Of a stretch of 64,000 nucleotides of DNA, positions 33,789 to 42,882 are shown one piece after another. The position numbers and the translations under genes were made by a program. The notes beneath the pieces were generated by a model. It was not told where the DNA came from. It saw only the letters and a program-made list of their open reading frames with translations, and ran no database searches. Origin of the DNA: Hydrogenoanaerobacterium saccharovorans (GTDB lineage: Bacteria; Bacillota; Clostridia; Oscillospirales; Ruminococcaceae); NCBI RefSeq assembly GCF_003814745.1, contig NZ_RKRD01000001.1:434001-498000 (forward strand). Direction: 5' to 3'. Within the stretch, counting starts at the first letter, position 1, and each line of letters starts with the position of its first letter.

Positions 33789-34638
33789 AACCGAACATTT
33801 GACTTATACTTATTCCATTGGTACGCCGTTTGAAAAAACAGCAATCGATGACATCAACATTGAAATAGAAGAGGGCGAATTTGTCGGTGTCATCGGCCAC
33901 ACCGGCTCGGGTAAAAGCACGCTGATTCAGCATTTTAACGGATTGGTGAAGCCCACCTCCGGTAAGATTTACATCGACGGTGAAGATATTTGGGGTGATG
34001 GTGTGGATATCCGCGCCGTGCGCTTTAAAGCGGGCTTGGTGTTTCAGTATCCCGAATACCAGCTTTTTGAAGAGACGGTGTATAAAGATATTGCGTTCGG
34101 CCCAAAAAACATGAAGCTGGATGAAACCGAAATAGACAAGCGTGTGCGCGAAGCGGCGGCATTTGTAGGGCTCAAAGAGCATCACTTTGAAAAAAGCCCG
34201 TTTGAACTTTCGGGCGGGCAAAAACGCAGGGTGGCAATTGCAGGCGTTTTGGCAATGCGCCCCAAGCTGCTGATACTCGACGAACCCACAGCGGGGCTTG
34301 ACCCAAAAGGACGTGAACGCATTTTGGGGCAGATACGAGAATACCATGAGCAAGAGAAAAACACCGTGCTTTTGGTATCGCACAGTATGGAAGATGTTGC
34401 GAAATACACCAAAAAATTGTTGGTGATGAACCAGGCAAAGGTGTTTATGTACGATGAACTGGAAAAAGTGTTTGCTCATGTGGAAGAAATACGCCATATG
34501 GGGCTTGCAGTTCCGCAGATTTCGCGCATTTTTATGCAGCTTAACCGAGACGGTTACCCCGTACCCGATAACGTCTACACTGTAGAGCGGGCTAAGCAGA
34601 TTTTAATGCAAACACTGGCGAAGGGAGGAAAATCCTAG
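33775..34638 (+). CDS. ecfA2: Energy-coupling factor transporter ATPase EcfA2
   Basis: 287 residues, overlapping ecfA1 by 14 bases. Walker A GHTGSGKS, Q-loop LVFQYPEYQLFEETV (YPEYQ typical of EcfA2), signature LSGGQKRRVAIAG, Walker B LLILDEPTAGLDP. Forms the asymmetric ATPase dimer with EcfA1. Confidence 0.95.
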   Translation: MSIIKTEHLTYTYSIGTPFEKTAIDDINIEIEEGEFVGVIGHTGSGKSTLIQHFNGLVKPTSGKIYIDGEDIWGDGVDIRAVRFKAGLVFQYPEYQLFEETVYKDIAFGPKNMKLDETEIDKRVREAAAFVGLKEHHFEKSPFELSGGQKRRVAIAGVLAMRPKLLILDEPTAGLDPKGRERILGQIREYHEQEKNTVLLVSHSMEDVAKYTKKLLVMNQAKVFMYDELEKVFAHVEEIRHMGLAVPQISRIFMQLNRDGYPVPDNVYTVERAKQILMQTLAKGGKS

Positions 34639-35439
34639 ATGCTCAAAGATATTACGATCGGTCAATACTTCCCGGGTAAGTCTGCCCTGCACAAGCTCGA
34701 CCCACGCATGAAGATTGTGCTTACCCTTGCTTATGTGGTTTTGCTGTTTGCGGCGAACAACATTTGGGGGCTTTTGGTGGGTGTAGTGTTTTTGATTATC
34801 GCCTACGGCATTTCGCGCATTCCGCCCAAAATGATACTCAAAAGCTTAAAGCCGGTCGTTCCCATCATTATTTTTACCGCAATTTTGAACATGTTTTTTA
34901 TCGAGGGTGAATCCATCTTTAAATGGTGGATTATTAACATTACACGCGAGGGTGTAAGCACCGCAGTATTGATGGCAGTACGCATCATTTGCCTGATAGC
35001 GGGTACTTCGCTGCTCACCTACACCACTTCGCCCATTGCACTTACCGACGGTATTGAGCGGCTGATGAGCCCCTTGAAAAAGCTGCGGTTCCCCGTACAT
35101 GAGCTGGCAATGATGATGACCATTGCACTTCGTTTTATCCCTACATTGATAGAAGAAACCGAAAAAATTATGAGCGCCCAAAAGGCAAGGGGTGCAGATA
35201 TGGAAAGCGGCGGGTTGATACAGCGGGCAAAAGCACTGATCCCCATTCTTATCCCGTTGTTTGTATCGGCTTTTCGCCGTGCAGATGAACTTGCACTTGC
35301 CATGGAGTGCCGCTGTTACCGAGGTGGCGACGGCAGAACACGCATGAAACAGCTTAAAATGCAGGCGGTAGATTTTGTGAGTGCTGCATTTGTTGCGTTG
35401 TGCATTGCGGGCGTGATTGTGATAAATATTTTGTTATGA
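34639..35439 (+). CDS. ecfT: Energy-coupling factor transmembrane protein EcfT
   Basis: 266 residues, starting directly after the ecfA2 stop. Several membrane helices and the two coupling-helix motifs: AQKARGADMESGG and a second, altered one, ALAMECRCYRGG (the usual form is AMEARGYRGG; here Cys replaces Ala and Gly-related positions). EcfT couples ATPase motion to the S component. Confidence 0.94.
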   Translation: MLKDITIGQYFPGKSALHKLDPRMKIVLTLAYVVLLFAANNIWGLLVGVVFLIIAYGISRIPPKMILKSLKPVVPIIIFTAILNMFFIEGESIFKWWIINITREGVSTAVLMAVRIICLIAGTSLLTYTTSPIALTDGIERLMSPLKKLRFPVHELAMMMTIALRFIPTLIEETEKIMSAQKARGADMESGGLIQRAKALIPILIPLFVSAFRRADELALAMECRCYRGGDGRTRMKQLKMQAVDFVSAAFVALCIAGVIVINILL

Positions 35440-36173
35440 GAAACATTAAACTAACCATCTGTTACCTTGGGACGAACTATCATGGTTTTCAGGTACAAAA
35501 CAACGGCATTACGGTGTGCGAAGCGATGCAAAACGCAATCGAGCGCATATTCGGCAAGAGGTACGATATAAAAGGCTGTTCGCGAACCGACGCGGGTGTG
35601 CATGCCAACAGGTACTGCCTCAACTTTTTTGCCGCAACCGAAATGCCGCTTTGGGGCATTAAAAAAGCACTGAATGCTGTGCTGCCCGACGATATTGCAG
35701 TACAGTGTGCCGAAGATGTACCTGAAGATTTTCATGCACGGTACAGCTGCAAAGGCAAGCGCTACCTTTATAAAATTTGGAATTGTGATTACAAAAACCC
35801 GTTTTTACAGGGATTGGCTTACCATTATTTTAGAACCATCGACCTTGTACAGGCACAGGCTGTTTGCGATATATTTGTGGGTACGCACGATTTTGCCGCG
35901 TTTTGCGGCGGTAAGAATACACAAGAAGATACCATTCGCACAATTACAGCCTGCGGAATGCGCAGAAGCGGTAACCTTGTTGAATTTTATGTGGAAGGCG
36001 ACGGGTTCCTTTACAATATGGTTCGTATTTTAGTAGGTACTGTGATTGCTGTATGCGAAAATCGACTGAATTTACAGGACATCCCGCGTATCATGAAATT
36101 AGGTGTGCGGCGTGTAGAATGCAAAACAATGCCTGCCTGGGGGCTGTATTTGGATGAAGTTTTTTATGAATAA
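35436..36173 (+). CDS. truA: tRNA pseudouridine synthase A
   Basis: 245 residues from ATG 35436, overlapping the ecfT stop (ATGA); the open frame begins 12 codons earlier inside ecfT. Catalytic Asp52 in CSRTDAGVHAN; YLGTNYHGFQVQ near the start; FLYNMVRILVGT near the end. It converts U38-U40 of tRNA anticodon arms to pseudouridine. The ecfT-truA order is common in Firmicutes. Confidence 0.95.
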   Translation: MRNIKLTICYLGTNYHGFQVQNNGITVCEAMQNAIERIFGKRYDIKGCSRTDAGVHANRYCLNFFAATEMPLWGIKKALNAVLPDDIAVQCAEDVPEDFHARYSCKGKRYLYKIWNCDYKNPFLQGLAYHYFRTIDLVQAQAVCDIFVGTHDFAAFCGGKNTQEDTIRTITACGMRRSGNLVEFYVEGDGFLYNMVRILVGTVIAVCENRLNLQDIPRIMKLGVRRVECKTMPAWGLYLDEVFYE

Positions 36174-36190
36174 GGTACAGGAGGATGACT

Positions 36191-37360
36191 ATGGCAGCAG
36201 AACTTTCTGAAATCGACAAAGTAAGGAAAAAGAGACGCAGAAAAATTCTGCTTGGCCGAATCCTGCTGTTGATTGCATTAACCTGTGCAGGCATAGGAAT
36301 GTACGCATTAAAAGACGAAGTAACCACGATAGGGATTACCGATTATATTCAAGATATGATTGCGGGTTTGGGTTCGGGCGATGGTTATCCGCTGGATTTT
36401 GCGGGTGACCAGGTGCAGGGCACCTATCAAATCGGCAGCAATCTTGCGGTGCTTACCGATTCAAACCTGTACATATACAATGAAAGCGGCAAAGAAGTTC
36501 GCAGCATACAGCATAAATATTCGAACCCTGTGGTGAAAATAAGCAGGCGGCGTATTCTTATTTACGACCGCGGCGGTAAAAAGCTGCGTGTAGAAACACT
36601 GGCGCGTACCGTTGGTCAAAAGGAGTTTGAATACGCTATTTACGCAGGGGATATTTCGAGCCGCGGGGAGATTGCGGTGGCTACCGAAGCACAACGCTAT
36701 CTGTCTCAAATGATTGTTTACGACAAAATGCTTAGCGAACCGGCTAAGTTTTCGTGGCGTTCCGCCGATAATTACATCACTGCCCTTAGATTTTTGCACG
36801 ACGGCAAGGGCATTGCGGCAGCAGGTGTCAATGCACGGGAGGGCGACCTGCTCTCAACAGTACAGATGTTCCGCTTTAATCAAAAAGAAAAGGTGGGCGT
36901 ACAAGAATTTGTAGGCGAACTGATTCACTCAATCGATACCACTTCGCAAGGGGTAAACATTATTACCGACCGCAGAGCGGTACAGCTTTCGTACAAAGGC
37001 GAAATAAAACAAGAATATCATTATAAAAACGAAACGCTGGTAAGTTTTGACCATAATGATGCAGGTTACACCGCATTGATGTTCGGAGACTATCGTGAAA
37101 ATAAAAACAGCGATTTGATTGTACTGGGGAAAGACTGCACCAAAGCATGGGAGCAAAAAATATCTTCGCATGCCGATTTGATGAACCTTGGCAGAAGTAA
37201 AATATGCATGGTAGTAGACGGTGAGCTGAAAAGCTACGACCTTTCGGGCAGGGCTGTAAAGCGCAAAACACTCTCGGTTGAACCGCTTGCCATGCAAACA
37301 ATCGACTCAACCGTTTATGTAATTACTCCCAATACAATCGAAAAAATACCGCTCAATTAG
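36191..37360 (+). CDS. Membrane-anchored beta-propeller-like protein (DUF5711-like)
   Basis: 389 residues from ATG 36191 (GGAGG six bases before). A basic N-terminus (VRKKRRRKILLGR) is followed by one helix (ILLLIALTCAGIGMYAL) and a large extracytoplasmic region of repeating short strands (GTYQIGSNLAVLTDSNLYIYN, VVKISRRRILIYDRGG, ITALRFLHDGKGIAAAGV), consistent with WD-like blades. It resembles the DUF5711 family of Clostridia. Function unknown. Confidence 0.68.
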   Translation: MAAELSEIDKVRKKRRRKILLGRILLLIALTCAGIGMYALKDEVTTIGITDYIQDMIAGLGSGDGYPLDFAGDQVQGTYQIGSNLAVLTDSNLYIYNESGKEVRSIQHKYSNPVVKISRRRILIYDRGGKKLRVETLARTVGQKEFEYAIYAGDISSRGEIAVATEAQRYLSQMIVYDKMLSEPAKFSWRSADNYITALRFLHDGKGIAAAGVNAREGDLLSTVQMFRFNQKEKVGVQEFVGELIHSIDTTSQGVNIITDRRAVQLSYKGEIKQEYHYKNETLVSFDHNDAGYTALMFGDYRENKNSDLIVLGKDCTKAWEQKISSHADLMNLGRSKICMVVDGELKSYDLSGRAVKRKTLSVEPLAMQTIDSTVYVITPNTIEKIPLN

Positions 37361-37452
37361 AAAATTTGAAATCAAATTAAAACTGTGTTATATTGTTTGG
37401 GTTAGAATCGTTACTTTTAGGTAATATATGATAAGCGGGGAAGGACTTTGGA

Positions 37453-38184
37453 ATGACGGAATATTTACCGATTGTTTATGACATATTGGCGGCAATTTTG
37501 CTGCTCTACTATATTTATATATCATCCCGCCGTGGCTTTGCTGCAACTGTGGTAAGTTTTATAGGATACGCGGTTGCCTTTAGCGCTGCCTGGGCGTTCT
37601 CTAAAATGGCTGCTCCTGCCTTGTTTGATAGCTTTCTTCGCGAAGGGTTTGTTAAGCGCGTAAGCGCGGCGCTTGAACAAATTCCCGGTGGATTGGATTT
37701 TGCCGAAGCGGCAGCCAGTTTACTGGAGGCACTGCCGTCTTATATAGGGGGTATGCTGAACATTGGCGGCTATAATGCCGGTGAACTTGCGCAATTACTT
37801 GGCGAATACAGCTCAAACACAGCAGAACTTGTGGTGGATCAGGTATTCGCGCCCGCCATTACGGGTATGCTGACTATGATTTTGTTTATTGTATTTTTCT
37901 CGGTGCTGATGGTGGTGATACGCAGCCTTACACGTTTTTTTTACGGGGTAAACCGTGTGCCGTTGATTGGGCCGCTTAACTCGATTCTTGGCGGCATAGT
38001 CGGCCTTTTAACAGGGGCGGTTAACTTATTTATCATTATTACAATTATCCAGTTCGTACTGACGCTTACAAATGATTCTCTTCAATTTTTAAATAAGGAG
38101 ATATTGGAGCAAACCTATACCTATCGTTTGTTTTTGCGGTTCAATCCCTTCGGCTTTTTAAACGATTTCGTAAATTTCAAATAA
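37453..38184 (+). CDS. CvpA-family membrane protein
   Basis: 243 residues with four hydrophobic segments. The N-terminal pair (DILAAILLLYYIYISSRRG, TVVSFIGYAVAFSAAWAFS) and the C-terminal RVPLIGPLNSILGGIVGLLTGAV match the CvpA (colicin V production) family. The middle has a larger extracytoplasmic insert than Escherichia CvpA. Its role is poorly defined, possibly envelope homeostasis. It lies 49 bases before pgsA. Confidence 0.75.
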   Translation: MTEYLPIVYDILAAILLLYYIYISSRRGFAATVVSFIGYAVAFSAAWAFSKMAAPALFDSFLREGFVKRVSAALEQIPGGLDFAEAAASLLEALPSYIGGMLNIGGYNAGELAQLLGEYSSNTAELVVDQVFAPAITGMLTMILFIVFFSVLMVVIRSLTRFFYGVNRVPLIGPLNSILGGIVGLLTGAVNLFIIITIIQFVLTLTNDSLQFLNKEILEQTYTYRLFLRFNPFGFLNDFVNFK

Positions 38185-38233
38185 ACGTCGGGTTGCAGCA
38201 ATGTATTTCGATGGGTGAAGGAGTACTAAAAGT

Positions 38234-38770
38234 ATGAATATTCCGAATATATTATCTGTTTTTCGCATTGCATTGATACCTATTTTTGGCTATGTGTATT
38301 TGAATGCTCAAGAACAGCCGTGGTTTTATGTTGCGGCGCTGATACTATTGCTTTCGGGCATCACAGATTTTTTGGATGGTGTGATTGCACGTAAATTTAA
38401 CATGATAACGCAGTTGGGCAAAATTCTTGACCCGCTTGCAGATAAATTGACACAAGCGGCGGCTTGCATCATGCTGGGCATCCGTAATCCCGAGTTCTGG
38501 GTGATTCTTGCTCTATTTATTATAAAAGAAATTATTATGCTTTTGGCGGGGCTAAAAATCTACCGCCGTGACAAAGAATTGGAAGGCTCTAAGTGGTTTG
38601 GTAAACTTTACACAGTGGTGTTTTATATAATAATGCTTATGATTATTGGATTTCCCAACCTCAAAACACAATTAGTGTTTAGTCTGTTGGTGATAATGGC
38701 GGTTTTTATGTTGTTCGCATTTTTTATGTATATTCCTGTATTTTTAAAATTAAACAAAAAGAAAGATTAA
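38234..38770 (+). CDS. pgsA: CDP-diacylglycerol-glycerol-3-phosphate 3-phosphatidyltransferase
   Basis: 178 residues, integral membrane enzyme. The CDP-alcohol phosphotransferase motif D-G-x2-A-R-x8-G-x3-D-x3-D is complete: LDGVIARKFNMITQLGKILD followed by PLAD. It makes phosphatidylglycerol phosphate, the precursor of phosphatidylglycerol. AAGGAG lies before the start. Confidence 0.94.
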   Translation: MNIPNILSVFRIALIPIFGYVYLNAQEQPWFYVAALILLLSGITDFLDGVIARKFNMITQLGKILDPLADKLTQAAACIMLGIRNPEFWVILALFIIKEIIMLLAGLKIYRRDKELEGSKWFGKLYTVVFYIIMLMIIGFPNLKTQLVFSLLVIMAVFMLFAFFMYIPVFLKLNKKKD

Positions 38771-38933
38771 TTAAATGCTTACAGAAAAAGTATATATTGA
38801 TAATTAGAAAATTCTTTTGTCATAATGCGTTCATAACGACACAGTATACTAAAGTGGAAATGTTAAATAACATTTTGATAAATATAAAACAAAAACCTAG
38901 CGCTAATTGATTAATGAGGTGTAAAGTACTTTT

Positions 38934-41213
38934 ATGAATAATATGATGTGTAGCAGATGCAAAAAAAGGGTTGCTGTCGTTTATATGACCCGTATGGAGG
39001 GCGACAAAACCATCAATGAGGGGCTGTGCCTGCAATGTGCAAAAGAGCTAGGCATTAAGCCAATTAACGATTTAGTGGAGAAAATGGGGCTCTCTGAAGA
39101 TGATATGGCACAAATGGACGATCAGCTTATGGAAATGATGAATCCTGACGGAGATGAAAATTTTGAAATGGGGGGAGCACAGCCGTTCCCTTTTTTACAA
39201 AATTTTTTCGGCGGAGGGCAGCCGTTGAGCACAGGTGGTGTGCAAGATGACGCTTCCACCCGCAATCGTGATAAAAAAGACAAAAAAGAAAAAGAGAAAA
39301 AACGTAAGTATCTTGACCAATACACCGAGAACCTCACTAAAAAAGCGGCGGACGGCAAGGTGGATTTGATTGTCGGCAGAGACAGCGAAATTCAGCGGGT
39401 AATACAAATTTTAAACCGCCGCACAAAAAACAATGCATGCCTTATCGGTGAACCCGGTGTTGGTAAAACCGCCATTGCTGAAGGCATTGCCCAGCGTATT
39501 GTGCAGGGTTCTGTTCCACCCAAGATGCTGGACAAAGAACTCCACCTGCTTGACCTTACCGGCTTGATTGCAGGTACTCAGTTTCGCGGACAGTTCGAAA
39601 GCAGAATGAAAGGGCTTGTCGAAGAGGTTCGCGATGCAGGCAATATCATCTTATTTATCGATGAGGTGCATAACCTGGTCGGCGCGGGAGATTCCGAAGG
39701 CAGTATGAATGCGGCAAATATCCTCAAACCTGCACTGTCAAGAGGCGAAATTCAGGTAATTGGTGCTACCACCTTTGAGGAATACCGCAAGTACATTGAA
39801 AAAGATGCGGCGCTGGAACGTCGTTTCCAGCCTGTTACAGTAAACGAGCCCTCGATTGCCGATACCATGGAAATGTTAAAAGGCATTAAGGGTTACTATG
39901 AAAAGTATCATCATGTAAAAGTTTCTGATGAAATCGTTCACAGTGCTGTGACAATGAGCGAGCGTTATATCACCGACAGGTTTCTTCCCGATAAAGCGAT
40001 TGACCTTTTGGACGAAGGCTGCTCGTGTGCATCTTTGCGCAATAAAGAACTGGCAGAATACGATATTTTAAACATGAAATATCAAAAAGTGAAAGACCAA
40101 GAAAAACAAATGGAGCAAAGCACCGAGCAAGTGGATTATGAGAAGATGGCAAGAATCAAAGCCGAGTTGATCCGCATTGATGACAGAATAAAAGAGTTGG
40201 AGCCCGCAGCATTGAATGCAGCTGTAACCCATGAGGATTTGGCACATGTTATCGAGCTGTGGACCGGAATCCCTGCCAGCAAGATTGAAGAAACCGAGCT
40301 TGCCAAGGTGGCAAGGCTGGAACCAATCCTTAAGAAAAAAATCATCGGGCAGGATGAGGCAGTGGAACTTGTTGCAGCGGCAGTGCGCCGTTCGCGTGTA
40401 CAGGTTACCGCTAAACGACGCCCTGCATCGTTTATTTTTGTTGGACCGACAGGTGTGGGTAAAACCGAACTAGTAAAGGTTCTTTCACAGGAACTATTCG
40501 ATAATACAGACCCTTTGATTCGCTTGGATATGTCTGAGTTTATGGAAAAGCACTCGGTGTCTCGTATTGTAGGTTCTCCTCCGGGCTATGTCGGTTACGA
40601 TGAGGCAGGGCAGCTTACCGAAAAGGTTCGCCGCAAGCCTTACTCTGTAGTGCTGTTTGATGAGATTGAAAAAGCTCACCCCGATGTGATGAACATTCTG
40701 CTTCAAATTCTTGATGAAGGCAGAATTACCGACGCACATGGCAGAACCGTTTCATTTGAAAATACGGTTATTGTAATGACCTCAAACGCGGGCAGTGAAC
40801 GGCGTGAGGGCACAATGGGCTTTGAGAAGCGCCCGGGCGATGTGGCGAAAGAGCGTGCGCATAAAGCGCTTTCAGAGTTTTTGCGCCCTGAATTTCTCGG
40901 ACGTGTGGACGAAATTGTAGTATTTCGCGCTTTGGATGAAAACGACTACCAAAAGATTGCAGCCCTGATGCTGAATGAACTTACCACACCGCTTGCCGAT
41001 AAGGGAATAAAATTTGTGTACGATGACAATGCACTTTCATGGATTGCGCAGAAAGCTTATGGCAAGAAAAGCGGCGCAAGAGATCTTCGCAGAGTTATCC
41101 GTAAGAATGTGGAAGATGCAATTTGCAATATGCTGGTAGAGCGCTTGGATGCACCGCCTGCAGGCATCAAAGTAACTGTGCAAGACGGCGAACTTAAATT
41201 ATTAACCATCTAA
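38934..41213 (+). CDS. clpE: ClpE-type ATP-dependent protease ATP-binding subunit
   Basis: 759 residues. N-terminal zinc finger with Cys6-x2-Cys9 and Cys32-x2-Cys35, in place of the Clp N-repeat domain, which marks ClpE rather than ClpC. A linker with a lysine/glutamate-rich stretch (about 100-130) leads to AAA domain 1 (Walker A GEPGVGKT near 171, IILFIDEVHNLVGAG), a short coiled middle domain (about 385-420), AAA domain 2 (Walker A GPTGVGKT near 503, VVLFDEIEKAHPDV) and a D2-small domain. It unfolds proteins for ClpP. No CtsR heptad repeat or CIRCE element is visible upstream, so control differs from Bacillus. Confidence 0.93.
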   Translation: MNNMMCSRCKKRVAVVYMTRMEGDKTINEGLCLQCAKELGIKPINDLVEKMGLSEDDMAQMDDQLMEMMNPDGDENFEMGGAQPFPFLQNFFGGGQPLSTGGVQDDASTRNRDKKDKKEKEKKRKYLDQYTENLTKKAADGKVDLIVGRDSEIQRVIQILNRRTKNNACLIGEPGVGKTAIAEGIAQRIVQGSVPPKMLDKELHLLDLTGLIAGTQFRGQFESRMKGLVEEVRDAGNIILFIDEVHNLVGAGDSEGSMNAANILKPALSRGEIQVIGATTFEEYRKYIEKDAALERRFQPVTVNEPSIADTMEMLKGIKGYYEKYHHVKVSDEIVHSAVTMSERYITDRFLPDKAIDLLDEGCSCASLRNKELAEYDILNMKYQKVKDQEKQMEQSTEQVDYEKMARIKAELIRIDDRIKELEPAALNAAVTHEDLAHVIELWTGIPASKIEETELAKVARLEPILKKKIIGQDEAVELVAAAVRRSRVQVTAKRRPASFIFVGPTGVGKTELVKVLSQELFDNTDPLIRLDMSEFMEKHSVSRIVGSPPGYVGYDEAGQLTEKVRRKPYSVVLFDEIEKAHPDVMNILLQILDEGRITDAHGRTVSFENTVIVMTSNAGSERREGTMGFEKRPGDVAKERAHKALSEFLRPEFLGRVDEIVVFRALDENDYQKIAALMLNELTTPLADKGIKFVYDDNALSWIAQKAYGKKSGARDLRRVIRKNVEDAICNMLVERLDAPPAGIKVTVQDGELKLLTI

Positions 41214-41225
41214 TAGAGAAATAAA

Positions 41226-41250
41226 GGAGGCATGGAAATGCTATGCCTCC
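41226..41250 (+). terminator. Hairpin after clpE (weak terminator)
   Basis: GGAGGCAT pairs with ATGCCTCC over a nine-base loop, 13 bases after the clpE stop. The following tract has few consecutive Ts, so termination may be partial. Confidence 0.5.
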
Positions 41251-41331
41251 TAATTTCCATCAATTTTTCAAATATATCTTGACAAACTGCAAAATATTTG
41301 GTAAAATAAAATCCGTCGTTGAAAAGTAGAT

Positions 41332-41402
<71 letters not shown>

Positions 41403-41420
41403 CCAATATCATCTTCATAG

Positions 41421-41494
41421 GCGCCAGTAGCTCAGCTGGATAGAGCAACTGCCTTCTAAGCAGTAGGCCAGGGGTTCGAGTCCCTTCTGGCGCG
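41421..41494 (+). tRNA. tRNA-Arg (TCT)
   Basis: Acceptor GCGCCAG pairs with CTGGCGC; anticodon stem ACTGC/GCAGT around CTTCTAA (anticodon TCT); T-arm GGGGTTCGAGTCCC. CCA encoded at 41,495-41,497. Confidence 0.96.
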
Positions 41495-41501
41495 CCAATA
41501 T

Positions 41502-41576
41502 GGTGGGTATAGCGTAGTTGGTTAACGCGTCAGTTTGTGGCACTGAAGACCGTCGGTTCGAATCCGACTATCCACC
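41502..41576 (+). tRNA. tRNA-His (GTG)
   Basis: Acceptor GTGGGTA pairs with TATCCAC, with the extra 5' G (41,502) facing the C discriminator as required for histidine tRNA. Anticodon GTG in TTGTGGC between TCAGT and ACTGA. CCA encoded at 41,577-41,579. Confidence 0.96.
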
Positions 41577-41636
41577 CCATAATAATTGAGTACAGATGAG
41601 CAATACAAAAACATTTGCTCATCTGTATTCAGATAC

Positions 41637-41709
41637 TGGGCTGTAGCCAAGCGGTAAGGCAACGGACTTTGACTCCGTCATCCCGCTGGTTCGAATCCAG
41701 CCAGCCCAA
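41637..41709 (+). tRNA. tRNA-Gln (TTG)
   Basis: Acceptor TGGGCTG pairs with CAGCCCA; anticodon stem ACGGA/TCCGT around CTTTGAC (anticodon TTG); T-arm CTGGTTCGAATCCAG. CCA encoded at 41,710-41,712. Between His and Gln, TACAGATGAGCAA pairs with TTGCTCATCTGTA (41,591-41,627), a hairpin that may be a processing signal. Confidence 0.96.
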
Positions 41710-41719
41710 CCAAATACCA

Positions 41720-41766
41720 TTATAACACAAAAAAGTCTATTTCTCATAGGCTCTTTTGTGTTATAA
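41720..41766 (+). terminator. Long hairpin after tRNA-Gln
   Basis: TTATAACACAAAA (41720-41732) pairs with TTTTGTGTTATAA (41754-41766), extended inward by GTCTA/TAGGC. It could end the tRNA transcript, but the T-run lies inside the stem and is not followed by more Ts, so read-through into the structured region is possible. Confidence 0.55.
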
Positions 41767-41769
41767 CAG

Positions 41770-42375
41770 TATATAATCCGAGTAGAGAATGCGCTAACAT
41801 CCTCCACTCGGTGATTATATAAGTTTCCATTTTGCACAAGCACATTTCCTATCCCTCAGCTAGGTAGCAATGCAGCAGTTAAGCTATCTTGGAATGTATT
41901 CACAAGGTTTCGCTATGCGCCGATTAAATAAAGGGCGAGCAGAATGCACACTTTCCTTTATGCCTTGGTATTATGTTCTTGTATGGCTATTCAGTTGTTA
42001 GAGCGTGTGGATATGCTATGCTCTAGCAGACGTCAATTGCGTTGCTGTCTGCTTTGCAACAAGGTGCGCCAGTGGGTTAAAGGTAAACCGTTACCGTAGC
42101 CCACACATACCGACTAGGTTTATTCGACAGTGAACAACTACTATTCGGTATGGATTTATTTAAAATGGTCGAGTGACCACCTTAAAACAAAAAAGCAAGA
42201 GCCCTCAAATGCCTCCGACGGATAGGTAGCATTTGAAAGCCCTTGACAGTGTATATCAAGCCGTGTTAAAATCACGACATGAATGCACTCTCATAAGTCT
42301 TACAAGATGTCACCACATCTTTAAGGCGGATGCGCATTATCTGTTGCTAGCAGATAGTGCGCTGTGAGGGTGTTA
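41770..42375 (+). ncRNA. Candidate large structured non-coding RNA next to the tRNA cluster
   Basis: About 600 bases without a credible gene on either strand, but with many stable helices on the plus strand. They include TATATAATCCGAGT/ACTCGG-TG-ATTATATA (41770-41783 with 41806-41821), AGAGC/GCTCT (42000 and 42020), AGCAGAC/GTCTGCT (42025 and 42047), a nested GTGGG[GGTAA/TTACC]CCCAC (42072-42104) and CATACCGA/TCGGTATG (42106 and 42145). Further helices are GGTC/GACC (42167), CAAATGC/GCATTTG (42206 and 42229), AAGATGT/ACATCTT (42304) and a 12-pair stem (42332-42343 with 42351-42362). A nine-pair helix GCACTCTCA (42285-42293) with TGAGGGTGT (42365-42373) closes the last two. Size and position beside tRNAs recall ROOL and GOLLD RNAs; identity is not established. 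Ends are approximate, and the strand could be wrong. Confidence 0.5.
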
Positions 42376-42560
42376 TTTTGTTATCTGAAAATAATATAGC
42401 ACATAATGGTAAAGGATGCAAGGATTTCCCAATTTTCTTTACAACTGAAAATATAATTGATTTATTGTGCTGCAGTCGCTTTTCTCAGTGCAATGCAACA
42501 AGATATTACCAAGGGCTACGCCATGCAACCATACACAGCAGAGGATTTGCTCAATCTCAC

Positions 42561-42873
42561 TTATTGTATGTCCAATTTTAATGTCCATCCCATATACGCA
42601 GGTACCATATTTTTGCATTTACCCTCAGCCACTCTTTTAACCTGTTGAATCCTGAGGCTATTTGGGTTGCTAAATGCTCACTTATCTCCTTGTTAAATAA
42701 ATGGCAGTTATGGCGTGCCCAATTTTTAAGGTTTTTAATTTTATAAATTTTGCCGTGTGTTCTATAAGTATCCATTCTTTTGCATTAATATTTGTTTCAA
42801 ACTTCCCCATTCTAGGGTTTTTCATTCCACACCCTTTATGGGTACGTGATCTTCGCACGCTACTGCACGCTAC
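42561..42873 (-). pseudogene. Decayed third copy of the zinc-finger protein family
   Basis: Read in three pieces on the minus strand this matches the intact neighbour at 42,883-43,323. It starts inside the zinc-finger region (SSVRRSRTHKGCG), continues through KFETNINAKEWIL, shifts frame into HGKIYKIKNLKNWARHNCH, and shifts again near the end, where the other frame gives VPAYMGWTLKL. The N-terminal cysteines are missing. It lies only about ten bases after the stop of the intact copy, so it arose by tandem duplication and then decayed. Confidence 0.8.
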
Positions 42874-42882
42874 ATAAAATAT

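Noticed and set aside
41637..41712. tRNA-Gln as an integration site with a second attachment repeat
   Set aside because: No second copy of the tRNA 3' end was found by eye to the right within the window; the element could end outside it.
41619..41843. Minus-strand open frame with FGWAGWIRTSGMTESKSVALPLG
   Set aside because: It is the reverse complement of tRNA-Gln and the hairpin after it.
42357..42581. Plus-strand open frame of 74 residues after the structured region
   Set aside because: No ribosome site at a sensible distance, and the sequence is low in coding signal; it may be part of the spacer.
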